A stretch of DNA of 64,000 nucleotides from Poa pratensis (GCA_947311845.1 CAMZMU010000096.1:18792500-18856499); one strand, 5' to 3'; counted from the stretch's first letter, positions 46,043 through 58,798 are shown. Program-made: numbers and translations. The notes: a model not told the origin generated them from the sequence alone.

Positions 46043-47512
46043 TGATACGTCCAAAACGTATCTATAATTTTTGATGGTTTTATGCTATTTTTATGCTTTT
46101 GACAATTGTTTTTATATTAAGTTTATGATTTATTTATACTAACCTATTAATAGTTGTAAAAGCGCACAATGTTCTTGTTTTACTCTTTGATGTGTAGGAA
46201 TTATCAAAAATACAAGAGGAAACCTCGTTGGAGTCGAATTGGGACTTTCCTGAAATCTGTCTGAAAATTCTTTTTGAATATTGTCATGTACCGGACAGAA
46301 GACGACGTCAAACGGAAAAAGTCTAGTCGCGAACGTTGCAGGAAATTTTCTCCTAATGGATATGGATAGAAAATTCGTCCCAATCCGAGTCCGGATGGCG
46401 GAGATAAGCCCGGTTTACCGAAACCCTAGATGGGATGACGGAAATCCGAGAGTCTATATAAAGTGAGGAAATCTAGCTCGTGGAGAACACCCCATACCCA
46501 CGAATTTCCAGCCACCAAAGCCACGTTTTTGCCTCCTCCATGGACCTCATCTCCATGGGGGAGGGCTCCCAAGAAGCCATGAAGGAAGGAGGCTAAGGGG
46601 CGGCGCTCCCCCTCCATGCCGGCGGCGCGCAGGAGGAGTCCCTGCGCCACCGCCGGCACCGCCGCCGCCCTGCGCCACGGCGCTGCCTCTCCGCCATCTT
46701 CACCGCCATCTCCATCACCAACTCCTCCTTGTATACAGTGGTTCATCCTCCCACAAACCTCTGTACCGCTCTATGTAAACATGGTCTATGTCATGTTTGC
46801 GTAGTTTATTTGTTCTTAGATTGAATGGTTGAATGTCTTTGGTTCATTAGAGTTGTATGTTGATATGGTACTGTCCTTTGGTGTCCATTATATTTGTGCG
46901 CGCATGGATCAACACCCTAGCGTTAGTAGTATGTGCAAAGGAAGGGGGTAGGCCTGCCGGAGTGACAGAAACCTGAGGAATCGAACCGGTTTGTTGCACA
47001 TATGGGAGTAACAGGACCATGACTTAAGACTATGGTTGGGGAAACCTTAATGCATTGTTAGTATTTACGGATGTTTGCTAACAATACAATCATATATTAC
47101 TTGTAATCCCAAGTAGTGGAGTGCATGTATGTTTAGCATCTCCCACATAGAAAACTGCATCGAAGACAATGAACCCGATATGTTCACTAATTAATTTTGG
47201 ACAAAGCCATCACAATTACCACCACTTTTCCACACTCATGGTACTGTTAGTTTATGGTTACTTAGTGTACTTTATTGCTGCAGCACTAACATTTACTTTC
47301 TTGTATTTATTATCGCGCAAAGCTATCTCTCATACCCGTATTGTTACTCTAGTATTATTTTCTAGATAAAGTAACGTTTAGTGTGCGTAGAGTTGTATCA
47401 GTGGTTGATAGAACTTGAGAGAATACTTATCCTACCTTTATCTCCTCGTTGGGTTCGACACTCTTGCTTGTCGATAAGGCTACACGCGATCCCCTATACT
47501 TGTGGGTTATCA
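46043..47512 (+). mobile_element. 3' LTR of the Gypsy-type element
   Basis: 1470 bp, same ends as the 5' LTR. Target duplication: cttct before the 5' LTR (40829-40833) and ctcct after the 3' LTR (47513-47517), 4 of 5 identical. Confidence 0.95.
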
Positions 47513-47740
47513 CTCCTCCCCGGCCTGAGCGGGGTCTGGAGCTCGGATGCTACAAAGGCGGGGCTCCGGTGCTGCAAAGGCATGACGCCGGAGCTACAAA
47601 GGTGGGGCACTGATGCTGCTCCTCCCCGGCCTGAGCGGGGTTTGGGGCCCGGATGCTACAAAGGCGGGGCTCCGGTGCTGCAAAGGCATGACGCCGGAGC
47701 TACAAAGGTGGGGCACTGATGCTGCTCCTCCCCGGCTTTG
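47513..47740 (+). repeat. 106-bp tandem repeat, remaining units
   Basis: After the LTR element the array continues: ctgagcggggt at 47525 and at 47631 give a 106-bp period, with a partial last unit near 47735. Units carry gctacaaaggcggggct, gtgctgcaaaggca and ggagctacaaaggtgggg. Confidence 0.85.
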
Positions 47741-48310
47741 CTCCTCCGGGAACGCTGATATCCAATACCACAATTGTTTTGCACCATATGTTGGGAGGAT
47801 TTGCATCACAAGAGAAATTATTTTGCTACAATTGTTCTGCTTTTTTGCTCATAAGTTTCGTCAGAGGATTGGCCAGAATACTCTTGCTACTACGTTGCTA
47901 TTATCAAATTTTTGCTACAATCGTTTTGTGGTTTTGCTATATTTATACAAAGTTTTTGCTACGAGCTCTCCGGGGAGCTTTCCGGCGAGGTTTTTTTCCA
48001 TGTCTCCAGCTAGCTTGTAGGCGCATCGCCGGGCAGAAGCGCCGGAGAATCTGGGCGACGCTGGCCATGGATGCGTGAACCTGTGAGCTGTCTCTGTGCG
48101 AGCACCTACGCGGAGATGAGTCAAAACGTGTGCGTGCTGCGGTTTGGGGAGACGGGTCGACCATGTGGGATGGGAAAGCGACGTATCTGTTTTTTTCTGA
48201 GCGGAGAAGGGACGCGGGACTGTAGTAGGATCAGACGGCCACGGAGCGGTGCATCAGACGGCTGTCCACCCGGGGGATCGGACGGAAAGATCCCCCGGGG
48301 GACGCCTAGT
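47741..48310 (+). other. GC-rich transposon-like sequence, right part
   Basis: Repeated 'ttttgctac' phrases (about 47820-47965) and a 3' portion ending in gatcccccgggggacgcctag (48289-48309). This is probably the right part of the older element interrupted at 40833. No coding domain is recognisable. Confidence 0.4.
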
Positions 48311-48416
48311 CCTGTCCGTTATGTTTTCCTCTCCTACCATCAATAGTGTACGGCACACTTCAGAAAGCATTGTGTTAACTATGACGCTGCCACCGGGAAC
48401 CCACACGCAGTGGCTA

Positions 48417-48705
48417 CCATGGTTTCAAATTTCATTTCAGAGAAATTTCGGCCACTACCGAAATCACTGGAATTCAGTGAATTTCAATGATTTCGGTTTT
48501 CGTTTCGGCCAAATGACCGAATTTTTCTCTTAAAATTCATTTAAATATTCAAAAAAATTAAAAATATTTTAATTATTTTTTGAATTCCTGTGTAGTATTG
48601 AAAGTATTGAAATATTTTGACCGAAAGGTAATTATTTCGGTGTCTACCGAAATCACTGAAATTCAATGAATTTCGATGAAAACTCACTGAAATTTAAAAC
48701 CATGG
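48417..48705. mobile_element. MITE-like insertion, CCATGGTTT...AAACCATGG
   Basis: 289 bp with ends ccatggtttcaaatttca and, inverted, ccatggttttaaatttca, and inner 'accgaaatcactg..aattca.tgaatttc' repeats in both halves. It is flanked by tggcta at 48411-48416 and 48706-48711. The related locus at 38351-38515 lacks it. Superfamily uncertain. Confidence 0.8.
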
Positions 48706-48711
48706 TGGCTA

Positions 48712-50050
48712 CACGAGAAGGACGGGCAAAGAAGGAAAGCACCCGGTTCACATTCAACGTGGGTCCGGGTTGAGCTGGCAATACCTGGTTGGGCGAGGTG
48801 AATCAATATCGGGATCTTCACTAGTTCAACATCTTCGCTTGATCTAGCTACTAGGGGGTTAACACATTGCAGTTCCAACTGATGGAATTGAGAAGGGTCC
48901 TCTTGAAAGTTTGAGGCTCTGGAGCAGAGCAACTTCCAGAGGTGCACGAATTCTGACAAAGGTCCTCGAGAAAATGTAAAGCTTCGCAGGATGAGCACTG
49001 AGATGCAAGGACAATGGTCAGACTCGATCAGCAGGAGCTACGAGCTACGGCCAACCGTAGTCTGCACGATATTGCCATAGGAAGAACAAGCAGGAACAGA
49101 TCATCCGTACCAACTTGGAGAAAAGTCGGTGGGTGATTGATTGCGAGCCCGAATCGCAATCCGATCAATCTCTATCGTGTCATCGGCAACATGGGTCGGG
49201 CCATCACCTGACGAGAACAACCCGCGCGCGAAGAGCCATTGTTTCGGAGCCGTATATGTGGCCTGCACCGCGACGGGAGCGGCCTGCCGCCTGCGCCACG
49301 GGGAACACACGTAGGCGGACGGCGACGGGACAGGCCCGTAAGGCGCTCCGGCCACCGACATCGACCGGCGCGGTTCCGTTGGCCAGAACACGTGACTCGG
49401 TCGGTGGACCGTAGCGCCGCGGCCACTGTGCGCTCCGCCCCGCCCTGCAAGTTGCACCGGGAGGGATAACGCCCGTTCGACGCGCGATCGCCATGCATGC
49501 AGCTTCCGATGGCGACCCGGCGGCTTCTGGCGTGGTCGCGGTCGTTCAAGTGCTCCCCCAGACGGCGCGGTTTGGTTGCCGAACCCGCGACCGATGCCAT
49601 GGCGACCAGGGCGTTCACCGGCGTGCGCCACGGCGTACGTGTGGTCGATCGCGCGCGGAATCCACGCCGGCCGCGCAATCCACGATCAAACAAAAATTTA
49701 ATACCGACATGCACAGATCGAGCAAGGACGGCCGGTTCTAGAGCAACCTCAAACGGTCCGACCGAGCGGATCTCCACGACAGCGACGCCGGCTGCACCGG
49801 CGTTGAAACTACTGGCCAGAACGGCGCGGGAGAACTGATCCAAGGCTCCAAGCTATCATTTACTAGTTATCGCGCTACAGGGTGGCCCGTACGAGCTTCA
49901 TTGTCTGAAAGGGCCGCCACGAACGAGCTGGCTCCGATCGGTCAGCGCGGCGGATCACGGCCGTACCGCGTCGAGATCTCAGGCACTGTGCACTGACTAC
50001 TGAGCCTTCCGGAGAAAGTAATCACTGTTGGTTGATTCCTTGCATTTCTC
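48712..50050. other. No gene supported; GC-rich island 49140-49850
   Basis: The island is open in several frames on both strands (longest 223 residues, minus, 49172-49843) with Arg/Pro-rich text and no domain. The codon content does not favour one frame. It may be an old transposon or a CpG-rich upstream region. Confidence 0.3.
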
Positions 50051-52190
50051 GGTTGACGTTTCATTACACACATGCATGGGTTCGAGATTGATCTAGATCA
50101 TCAGTTTGTCCTGCTAGTTCGAGATCACAAGGACGAGTCCCAGGGTTACAGGCTCTCGAGCCACCAGCACTATAGCCAACCCTACCCTATCACGTCAATC
50201 CCACAAGTCTCTTATCCATTCCCGTTCGCTCGTGTCGGGGGAGTAAGTCAAAATAGAAAAAACTCATCTTGGGTTTAGGGATAATCAGGCTTGACGACCA
50301 CGGTTTCTTGTCTAGTACCGATGAGTGACCAGACGAGAGAATGGTCTAGAATGAAATCCAGTTTGAGGTAGACGCAACTTTCCTGGTTTATTGCTCTGAT
50401 TAGCCAACTGTCCTTCCCCGCATCTTTCGCTTTTCGGAATGAAAGCCTCGTTAACGTGAATAATGCAGCTCTTTTCGACATTCATATGTGAAGCAATATT
50501 TGTGGATGAATGCAACTTACATGGAGATTTTCTGTCCCTGAATCAATCAATCAACAAATGCCCCCACTTTGAAAACTTATTTTGTGATAGGAGCTGCGAT
50601 GAATGATCCCGCTTTGTTCATGTGGTGATGCCGGAGACACGTACAGAAGAACTGAAGAAACATGCAGGGGTAAACAAAACTACGGGCTGGAGCCACCTGC
50701 CAAGGGTAACGTTTCTGACGTCCTTCAACTACTCTACAATCAAGCAAATCAAACAAATATGTGAGTTCAGCTATGAGTCTATGACTGTGTTACCTAACTA
50801 CACGACTTTTCTCTCTCTTGAAGGAGTATATTGGAGCTACCACCTGTCAAATGTGCATGAGAGATCTCGAAACGGCAGATCTAAGCAGACTGCTGTTTGG
50901 ATTAAGTTGGCAGCAATGCAGCCTGAACGAAGGGATTCATCGGCATCGGTTAATGGCAATATGAACTCTGAATCCTTAGTAGCAAACTAAGAACTATTAC
51001 AGGAAAAGATTACGTTGTTCATGCCGGGCATGTGGACTTCGTGTAAGGAGAAAAATACATGAACATTTCGTGTACCCTCGCCCCCCACGGGCCCACGGGG
51101 ATTTCCGATGGAAACGAAATAAAAGATAAAACCTGTAGAAAAACGGTAAAATGTAAGCTTTCAAAGTCACTATAAAAAAATCTGATGTTTTGCAAGCATT
51201 TATAATTTCAAATTTGACCCAAATTCATTTGTGAGTAACAAAAAAACAAATTTAGCAGGAATGGTGCAACATCACTATTCACATCTAATTCCTTTTTTCC
51301 TTACCCGCAAAAGAAAAATAGCTCCCCGCAAAAAAAGAAAAAATAGCTGAAACTCACATTCAAATATGGTTTCTACATAGTAAACTTTACTTTGAACCAT
51401 TTTTATTTGTCATAGTGTATTGAACTAGATCTATTTTTGACAATGCACAATTTGAAAAACTAAATTATAATTTCAGCCGGTATATTATTTGATCTCCATC
51501 GCCCTAGACTGAAGCCAAATGAAAAATACGTGTATCTCATGTCAGGATGCGACGTCCCTCGATGGGTTGTCAGTAATCACATGATCGACATGGGCATAGT
51601 GACAAGAGGTGTTTTACAATCATTTTGCAAATTCAGATGAGTTAACCGTTAAGAAAACATATCTTGTCAAAGGGTTGTCTGACATTCATATTTATTTTCA
51701 AATGGATGCGAACTTATGACCCCTTTGGAGTAGGACCAACCTGTCGAGCATGGCTTAAACCCGAAATGGTAGTTAATTGGCATATCGTTTAGTTAAAATT
51801 GGCAATTTAGCTAGTATTGAGTTGCTTGAGGTTTTCTTATTTGTATGTCGACTTTCAAATGTGCAATTTGGGTACAAACTTCACAATTCATTGAACAAAA
51901 GTTGCAATTTTCAAGAATTGATTTAGATAAAAAATAATATCTCAGTGGTCTTAAATGTAGATGGACCCTACACTTAAATTTGGTTTAGAGGTGCTACAAA
52001 TAGTCGTGTTTGTCAATTACAATTATTAACGTTCGTGGGTATTTTTTTAATTTGAAGTAAAGTCAGTCGTTCTGTCATCCGATTAGATAGAATAGAATGT
52101 TATTTACAGAGTCTGAAGTTCAAAGGAACCGAAAAGGAGAAGAATTATACAGCATTTTGCACGTCTCCAGCGTTAAGTTGTGGGTTAATA
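50051..52190. other. AT-rich intergenic DNA
   Basis: One plus-strand frame (ATG at 50628, 120 residues to 50990) is fairly long for AT-rich DNA but has no recognisable domain. I leave it uncalled. Nothing else is seen. Confidence 0.3.
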
Positions 52191-53655
52191 CTCTTCTTGA
52201 AACAGAGCATCATTTTAATGAGCGTGAGCATTCGCAAATGTGACACTGCGCCACCCGCGGGTAAGCAGATTCTGCAGGATATCGTGAGCATTCGACAGTG
52301 CATCTGCATTCAGAAGAAAGCACCTTTCGAATTTGATCGAAATAAACTAGACGGAGCAAATAACTTGGATCAGGAAATTCAGGCTGCACCGCACAGCGTG
52401 CTACTAGCTACTCCTCCTTTGGCGGTCGACCCGTCCATGCGTCGGTCGCAGGACGTTCCTGGCGCCCCAGGTAAAGATCAATGCCGTGCGCGCGCTGTGT
52501 TGAACACAACTTGCACGGCGCGTCCACTCTTCGCGTTTCGGAGCACAGAGCCGGCGGCGGTGTGGACGGCGGCGCCGGGAGGCAACCATGCAGTACTCCG
52601 GCCTGCCCAGAGCTGTCTCGAAGCCGCCGCCGCGCGACGCGTGTGACCCCGTCCGAGCTGGCCGCGACGGCGACGCGAACCGGATCCATGGGACCCCCGT
52701 GCTCGGCTGGAACCCTCCGGAGCGGGCAACACCTGGCGAATCCGATCTCGCGCGGATATCATACGACGGGCTGCGGCTGACGTGAGGATCCTGCGGAGAG
52801 GAAGATGGGCGAATTGTGCGACTTTTTGCTGGCCTGATCATTGGTGGCCCCGATGTCAGGGACCCGCTCGCTCGCGGCACCCAGCTGGCGCCCGTGCGTA
52901 CGGCATAGCACAGGGCCTCATGTGTCCCATCACGGACGGCTGCTTGGTTAGGTGTGAGGAGTTGATGAATGGATATACATACACACGTGGTGGTTCAAGT
53001 AATTCTCAACCACAACAAAAAAACGTGATGCCTCAAGTTTTTGTGAGCAGAATAGTGTCTTACCCCTTAATCTCCCAATAAAATCCATGGTAGCTGCGTG
53101 CAACGGAGGGGCCGTGGCGAAGGAAGTCGAGGCCGACGATAGAGAGGTCGTGGTCAGTGATGCAGAGGTGGAGGATGTCGTGCTCAGCGACGAAGCGGTT
53201 GTCAGTCTCGAAAGGCGTTGGTGGAGCCGTGCCTCACTCTTCCCGAAGACTCGGCCATGACCTCTCTCCAATGAGGGCACGCGGCCGCCAGCTTATCGGG
53301 TCGAAGAATGAGGCCCGGGTGGGTGAGATCGAGCGGCGGTGCAACATATAGGGGATCGGGTGGGGGATCGAAGGTGGTGCATGTGAGCTTGATAAAACAT
53401 CGCACATTGTGGTACCAACGCAAGCGCAAGCCGACGAGCAAGTGTGACACCACGTCATGCTTTGTTTGGCGCAGCCGCCTCTCTCATCGATAGGTAATAA
53501 AAGGAGCGGGCAGAGGAAAGGAGAGGAGAGCAAAAATAGGGCTAGGATTTCCGGTGGGGCAGTTTGTTCAGGTCTGGATCAACAAGGGCAGTTGTTCTCA
53601 ATCGTACGACTCCAAATACACTCACCATAAAACAGCCCAATTTGGCTATCTGACT
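52191..53655. other. No gene supported; GC-rich islands 52400-52900 and 53090-53480
   Basis: Overlapping frames on both strands (up to 158 residues) lack domain text. Confidence 0.3.
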
Positions 53656-54506
53656 GACCCATTAAATGATGTTGCCGAGTATATGCTTTTTCAGACACTC
53701 GGCGCACCTCTTTATTATTAATACCATTTAGTTTATGACGTACCCATTTGCATTATATATTTAAAATGTGTGTATTGACATGTCATTTCTTTCCCATTTT
53801 TAAATAGAATTCCTTAAAAGGAACTCATGCCAAAGGACGACATATCTTGACAATTTCTTTGATTTGTTTTTCAAAATGCGATTAAAATATCCGACTATTC
53901 ATAGGTAGGACCTAAATCTTTCCACACCCAATCTGGCAATATTGCACGTAATCCTAACTGGATAACTCTTTAATGATGTTTGCAAATTTTTAGGACCAAA
54001 GTATAATCCACACTATTTCAAATTTGAATTGGTTTTGCAAAAACAGGAAAAGTCATTTACATGCGCGAAAATAGCCTGATAGATAGAAAGTTAAAACTAT
54101 TTTGTTGTCCATGCAATATGGTCTGCTTTGTTTGAAAATTTGAGCTGTGCCATTTTACACCATATTTTATTTGCATTTCGTTCACAAAAAAACTTTCCAT
54201 TTTTTACACAAAAAATATATAATCCTTGTCAATATTGTGTGGCCTAGCAAGATGCACATCTGTGCCAAAAAATGGACACATTATTATTAATCATGCCATG
54301 GAACTTTCGCCGGTAAAAAAAATTGGCAATGATTTTTTTAATCAAACCTTTACCAAGTTGCCCGTTAGCTGACACTTGGTAAAAGAAGGTAGCCCCGTCC
54401 CCCTTCTATTTACCACGACAATCTGGAAGGCTGGGACATGTGTCCCACATCTTTACCGAGTTTTTCGTACCTTCTTTGGCAAGTGTGATCTACCTCGTTC
54501 AAGAAC
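53656..54506. mobile_element. CACTA-like debris
   Basis: Motifs gttgccgagtatatg, cagacactcggcgc, acacttggtaaaag, tttaccgagtttttcg and ctttggcaagtgtg in both orientations resemble the subterminal repeats of CACTA elements. No termini or transposase. Confidence 0.4.
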
Positions 54507-54692
54507 GGAGTTTCTCCAACTCATATGGCCACAACCCGTATCTCGGGCCATACGTTTCCGTGATTGAACGGCCGAGATTTGATGATGAGTGCGTTAAATG
54601 TTCAACTCGTTCAACGGCAAATCTGGACCATTCAATCGTGAAAATGGATGACCGAGATACGGTATGTGCGCCATATAAGTTCGAGAAGCTCC
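54507..54692. mobile_element. Fold-back element upstream of CYP707A
   Basis: Arms 54507-54582 and 54617-54692 are imperfect reverse complements (about 76 bp each; for example catatggccacaacccgtatctc faces gagatacggtatgtgcgccatat). The loop is about 35 bp. No coding content. It lies about 310 bp upstream of the P450 TATA box. Confidence 0.7.
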
Positions 54693-55002
54693 TAACCGAC
54701 CTTGTTCGGCCGTGTATTTGTGTTGGCCTGGGCGAGAGCTCTTTTATGCACGTTGGATGAAACCTGTTTTCGCTTGCTGGTAAATTGTAATGCAATTTGA
54801 CTTTGGATTTTCAGCAGGGTTCCCTGTAGCTCTAGAAAAATTATGTTTCTACAATAAGAGAAAACTTGTCTTCCACATGCATGTTTTATTTCAAGGATAC
54901 CCATGCATGTTTTTTACCCGCATCACTTGGACATTTCACACTGAGAGCTGCCAGCGCAGCAGCACACGAGCTTCCAAATCTCTATTTGCTTTCTGGGCCC
55001 TC

Positions 55003-55010
55003 TATAAATA
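55003..55010 (+). promoter_or_regulatory. TATA box of CYP707A
   Basis: TATAAATA, about 230 bp upstream of the ATG and followed by a CT-rich leader (55030-55140) typical of grass 5' UTRs. Confidence 0.75.
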
Positions 55011-55239
55011 CCACGCAAGGCCTTCCCCGCTCTCTCCACCATTCAAAAGATCCATCAGAGATTTTTCTCTCCTCGATCTCTCCTTCCTCTCGTCGACCTC
55101 ACACTCACAGCTCCCTCTCTCTCTCTCTCCCAGCGGCAGCATATATAGCACAGATTTATAGACGCAAGCACACTCCAAGTAAGAGATCAGCGAAGCAAAA
55201 ACAACCTTGTCTAAGTGATCCCTGTGAACGATCATTTGG

Positions 55240-57667
55240 ATGGCCGCCTCGACCTCGTTCATCCTTCTATGCATCTTCATTGGTCTAGCCGTCGTTTCCT
55301 ACGTCCACTACGCAAGCCGGCAGAGGAGAAAACGCCAAGGCCGCCACGAGGAGGCCGCCCTGAAGCTTCCCCCGGGCACCATGGGCCTGCCTTACATCGG
55401 TGAGACGCTCCAGCTCTACTCGCAGGACCCCGGGGTCTTCTTCTCCTTGAAGCAGAAGCGGTACGGCGAGATCTTCAAGACGCGCATCCTGGGCTGCCCG
55501 TGCGTGATGCTGGCGAGCCCGGAGGCGGCGCGGTTCGTGCTGGTGTCGCGGGCGCACCTGTTCAAGCCCACGTACCCGCGCAGCAAGGAGCGCCTCATCG
55601 GCCCGTCGGCGCTCTTCTTCCACCAGGGCGACCACCACCTCCGCCTGCGCAGGCTTGTCCAGGGCCCGCTCGCCCCCCATGCCCTGCGCAAGCTCGTGCC
55701 GGACGTCGACGCCGCCGTGCGGTCCGCTCTCTCGTCCTGGGCGGCGAACGGCGACGTCACCAGCACTTTCCACGCCATGAAGAGGGTAAGCTTAGCTAAT
55801 CTAGTTGCTGCACGTGTAACGGTGTAAGTAGTTGTGGTGGACGTACAAGTGATGCCATTGGATAATAATCGGTGGTTGCCATTTTTCCTCAGCTGTCGTT
55901 CGACGTAGGCATCGCGATGATCTTCGGCGGGCGGCTGGACGAGCGGCGGAAGGAGGAGCTGAGGCGGAATTACGCCGTCGTGGAGAAAGGCTACAACTCC
56001 TTCCCCAACAGCTTCCCCGGGACGCTTTACTACAAGGCAATCCAGGTAATTAAGCATCCCAACCAACAGGCAACAACACGTGGCGTCCGGCCAGCCCATA
56101 CACGTACACGGACTAATCTAATTACTGCATGCATGTAGGCGAGGCGACGGCTGAACGGCGTGCTGAGCGACATCGTGCGCGAGCGGAGGGCGAAGGGCGA
56201 GCTTGGCTCCGACCTGCTCGGCCGCCTGATGCATTCCCGGGACGGCAAACAGGGCGACGACGGCGCGCTCCTCACCGACGAGCAGATCGCCGACAACGTC
56301 ATCGGCGTGCTGTTCGCGGCGCAGGACACGACGGCCAGCGTGCTCACCTGGATCGTCAAGTACCTCCACGACCACCCGAAGCTGCTCCACGCCGTCAGGG
56401 CCGAGCAGGCGGCCATCCGCGAGGCCACGACGGCGGGGAGCGGCCGCTGACGTGGGCGCAGACGAGGAGCATGACGCTAACGCATAGGGTGATTTTGGAG
56501 AGCTTAAGGATGGCCAGCATCATCTCCTTCACGTTCAGGGAGGCCGTGGCTGACGTGGAGTACAAAGGTACAGTACACACGCACGTGCTATACGTACGGT
56601 GGACGTATGTATGTACGCGGTGATACGTAAATGTAGAGCTGCATATACATCTGGTGCTCCATTTTGTTACCGCCTGGGTATAATTTCTGACGCCGACCTG
56701 AATTTTTCTCTGGCGTAGGGTTCCTTATCCCCAAGGGATGGAAGGTGATGCCGCTGTTCAGGAACATCCATCACAGCCCGGACTACTTCCAGGATCCACA
56801 CAAGTTCGACCCTTCTAGATTCGAGGTATGTGTCTCCCTCCCTCGCTGGACTGCAATGCTTGATGTGGATGTGTCGACCTGGAGAAACTGAAAATTTATT
56901 GTGGCCTTCAGAAAAGGGAAACTGAAAAATTGTTCCTTTCGATGCATTAAATCTCCTTTTCATTGGTCAACATGCTCAATTCAGTTGTACCTATACGATG
57001 ACTTCTGAGTGATGTTGTTAACTGAACTTGTGGCTTAGACATGATACATGTACGTAGTAAAACCATGCATGTTCTCTTTACTAAATCTCTCATTTTCAAT
57101 GGTTGTGTGTGGAAATATGCAGGTGGCGCCGCGGCCGAACACCTTCACGCCATTTGGGAGCGGGGTGCACGCGTGCCCCGGCAACGAGCTGGCCAAGCTC
57201 GAGATGCTGGTCCTCATCCACCACCTGGTCACCGGCTACAGGTGCGTGCCCCTCTCCTATTCACATAGATCCTCAATATATCCTCTCTTGTCCTTGTGGT
57301 GACTGGTGCCACTTCGTTGGACCCTTCCCCTGGCGCCAAGTTCCACGGCGTGCATACTCCAAAACAATGGTGGTCCTTCACCGCCGTCCCGTCTCTTGCA
57401 TCGTTGCACGTCGGCTGATCACTGCCATGGAGACAGCTGTGGAGTAGCGAGATTCAGAAATGGAGTGATGCATGATTGATGTGTGCGTTTGGTGCTTGAT
57501 TTTGCAGGTGGGAGATTGCTGGATCGAGCGACGAGGTTGAGTACAGCCCCTTCCCTGTTCCCCGGAATGGCCTGCTCGCCAAATTGTGGAAAGATGACAG
57601 TGTCGGTGTGGATAGAGATCAGGAGTGCCAGACCGATGATAATTACGATGGCCAAGTAATAGAATGA
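55240..57667 (+). CDS. CYP707A: CYP707A abscisic acid 8'-hydroxylase, one frameshift in exon 3
   Basis: Cytochrome P450 that starts ABA catabolism by 8'-hydroxylation (product isomerises to phaseic acid), anchored in the ER by its N-terminal helix ([17 protein letters not shown]). Exons are 55240-55785, 55893-56045, 56139-56567, 56719-56825, 57123-57241 and 57508-57667. All junctions are GT-AG and phase-consistent; about 504 residues. Family marks are the Pro hinge [37 protein letters not shown]-helix AAQDTTAS (about 293-299), ExxR in LESLRM (about 355), [24 protein letters not shown] and the haem loop [19 protein letters not shown] (Cys about 430). In exon 3 one base is missing near 56445 (just before PLTWAQTR). 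As written the frame ends at TGA 56448-56450, before the haem site. Everything else is intact, so the break may be a sequence error or a recent knockout. Confidence 0.92.
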
Positions 57668-58452
57668 TTACTTGGTCATTAATTAGCATGGAAAGATAGA
57701 GGCGCTAGCTAGAGAGCTCTTTTTTTGTGTTGCAATTCTTCTCTGGTGAAGTCGGAGAAGAAACAACGCTTTTATTTTTTACATTTTCAGGATATGACGA
57801 TGATGAAAATGTGCCGTGTACACTGTTTACCTAGTCAATGACGATGTACTCTCATTGATATAGTTGATAAGCACAACAAATGAGTATTTCTTAGCATATA
57901 TTTCATATTCTGACTTCTTAAACTATCGTCACTTTCTCGGCGTCTTTTAGGTAAGAGTGAGTTCGAGTTTTTAACCCTTATTGTACATTTTTTACACCAG
58001 TTACCATAACTAGTGAACATTGGTCTAGATTATCCCGTTTAAAGAAACTTTGTACTCTATTTCTCGGACGAATGTCTGTTAGGTGTTGCCCCAAAGTGTG
58101 AGGTAATGATCAAGGCTATAGGATGCCAAAAAGACAACGAGGACTAGAATGGACGGACAAAGAAGGCTAGACATGATCGTTCATGATGCCCATGGAGATT
58201 TACACATTTTTTGTCGCTACATCGACCTAACATGTCGGTCATGTGTAAGAGAGCGAGCAAAATGCTAAAATGGTGTAGAATTGAATTAAAAGTTTCTTTA
58301 GACAACTAGTGGGTAAAAATGGAATTCACTCTTTAGATAATAACTCTGCATGAACTAACAAAACTAATAGACACATATCTACGGACAAATGGTTTTCGCT
58401 GTTTTTTAACAAATTTAACCGAGTGTTAGCTGAACCGACTAGTGTAGTGCTG
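57668..58452. other. 3' flank of CYP707A, no other gene
   Basis: AT-rich sequence that probably includes the P450 3' UTR. A 'gttagctgaaccg' phrase occurs at 58426 and again at the LTR start (58454). Confidence 0.4.
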
Positions 58453-58745
58453 TGTTAGCTGAACCGGTTAGACTACTGGTGTTAATTAGATGAAGCGCTT
58501 GGACTCCATGTAATCTACTCCCTCCGTGTCAAAATATAAGTCGCACTAGTCACTTACCACACACATGTATGTAGACATGTTTTAGTGCAAGATTCACTAG
58601 TCACTTACATGAATCTTGCACTAAAACATGTCTACATACATGTGTGTGGTAAGTGACTAGTGCGACTTATATTTTGATACGGAGGGAGTATATATGATCG
58701 AACCATGCAATACAAGGAACAGTACGACTTCTGTAATCGCTCTCA
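58453..58745 (+). mobile_element. Copia-like 5' LTR (with nested MITE)
   Basis: Begins TGTTAGCTGAACCGG and ends CTCTCA just before tggtatcagac (58746-58756), the initiator-tRNA-Met primer-binding site of Copia elements. About 120 bp remain when the nested MITE is removed, which is short but possible. No 3' LTR was found in the window. Confidence 0.55.
58518..58688. mobile_element. Stowaway MITE nested in the Copia LTR
   Basis: 171 bp, an almost perfect hairpin: ctccctccgtgtcaaaata and, inverted, ctccctccgtatcaaaata, flanked by TA at 58516-58517 and 58689-58690. The arms (about 85 bp) include gtcgcactagtcacttacca on both sides. Confidence 0.92.
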
Positions 58746-58798
58746 TGGTATCAGACTAGAACCCCCGATCCACCTCTTTCCCTTCTTCCTTTATCCTG

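Noticed and set aside
40735..47740. CRISPR-like repeat array
   Set aside because: Units are contiguous 106-bp tandem copies without spacers, in plant DNA.
49101..49843. 223-residue minus-strand frame
   Set aside because: Competing frames of similar length on both strands and no recognisable motif.
54440..54760. 106-residue frame upstream of CYP707A
   Set aside because: It runs through both arms of the fold-back element, so its openness on both strands is an inverted-repeat effect.
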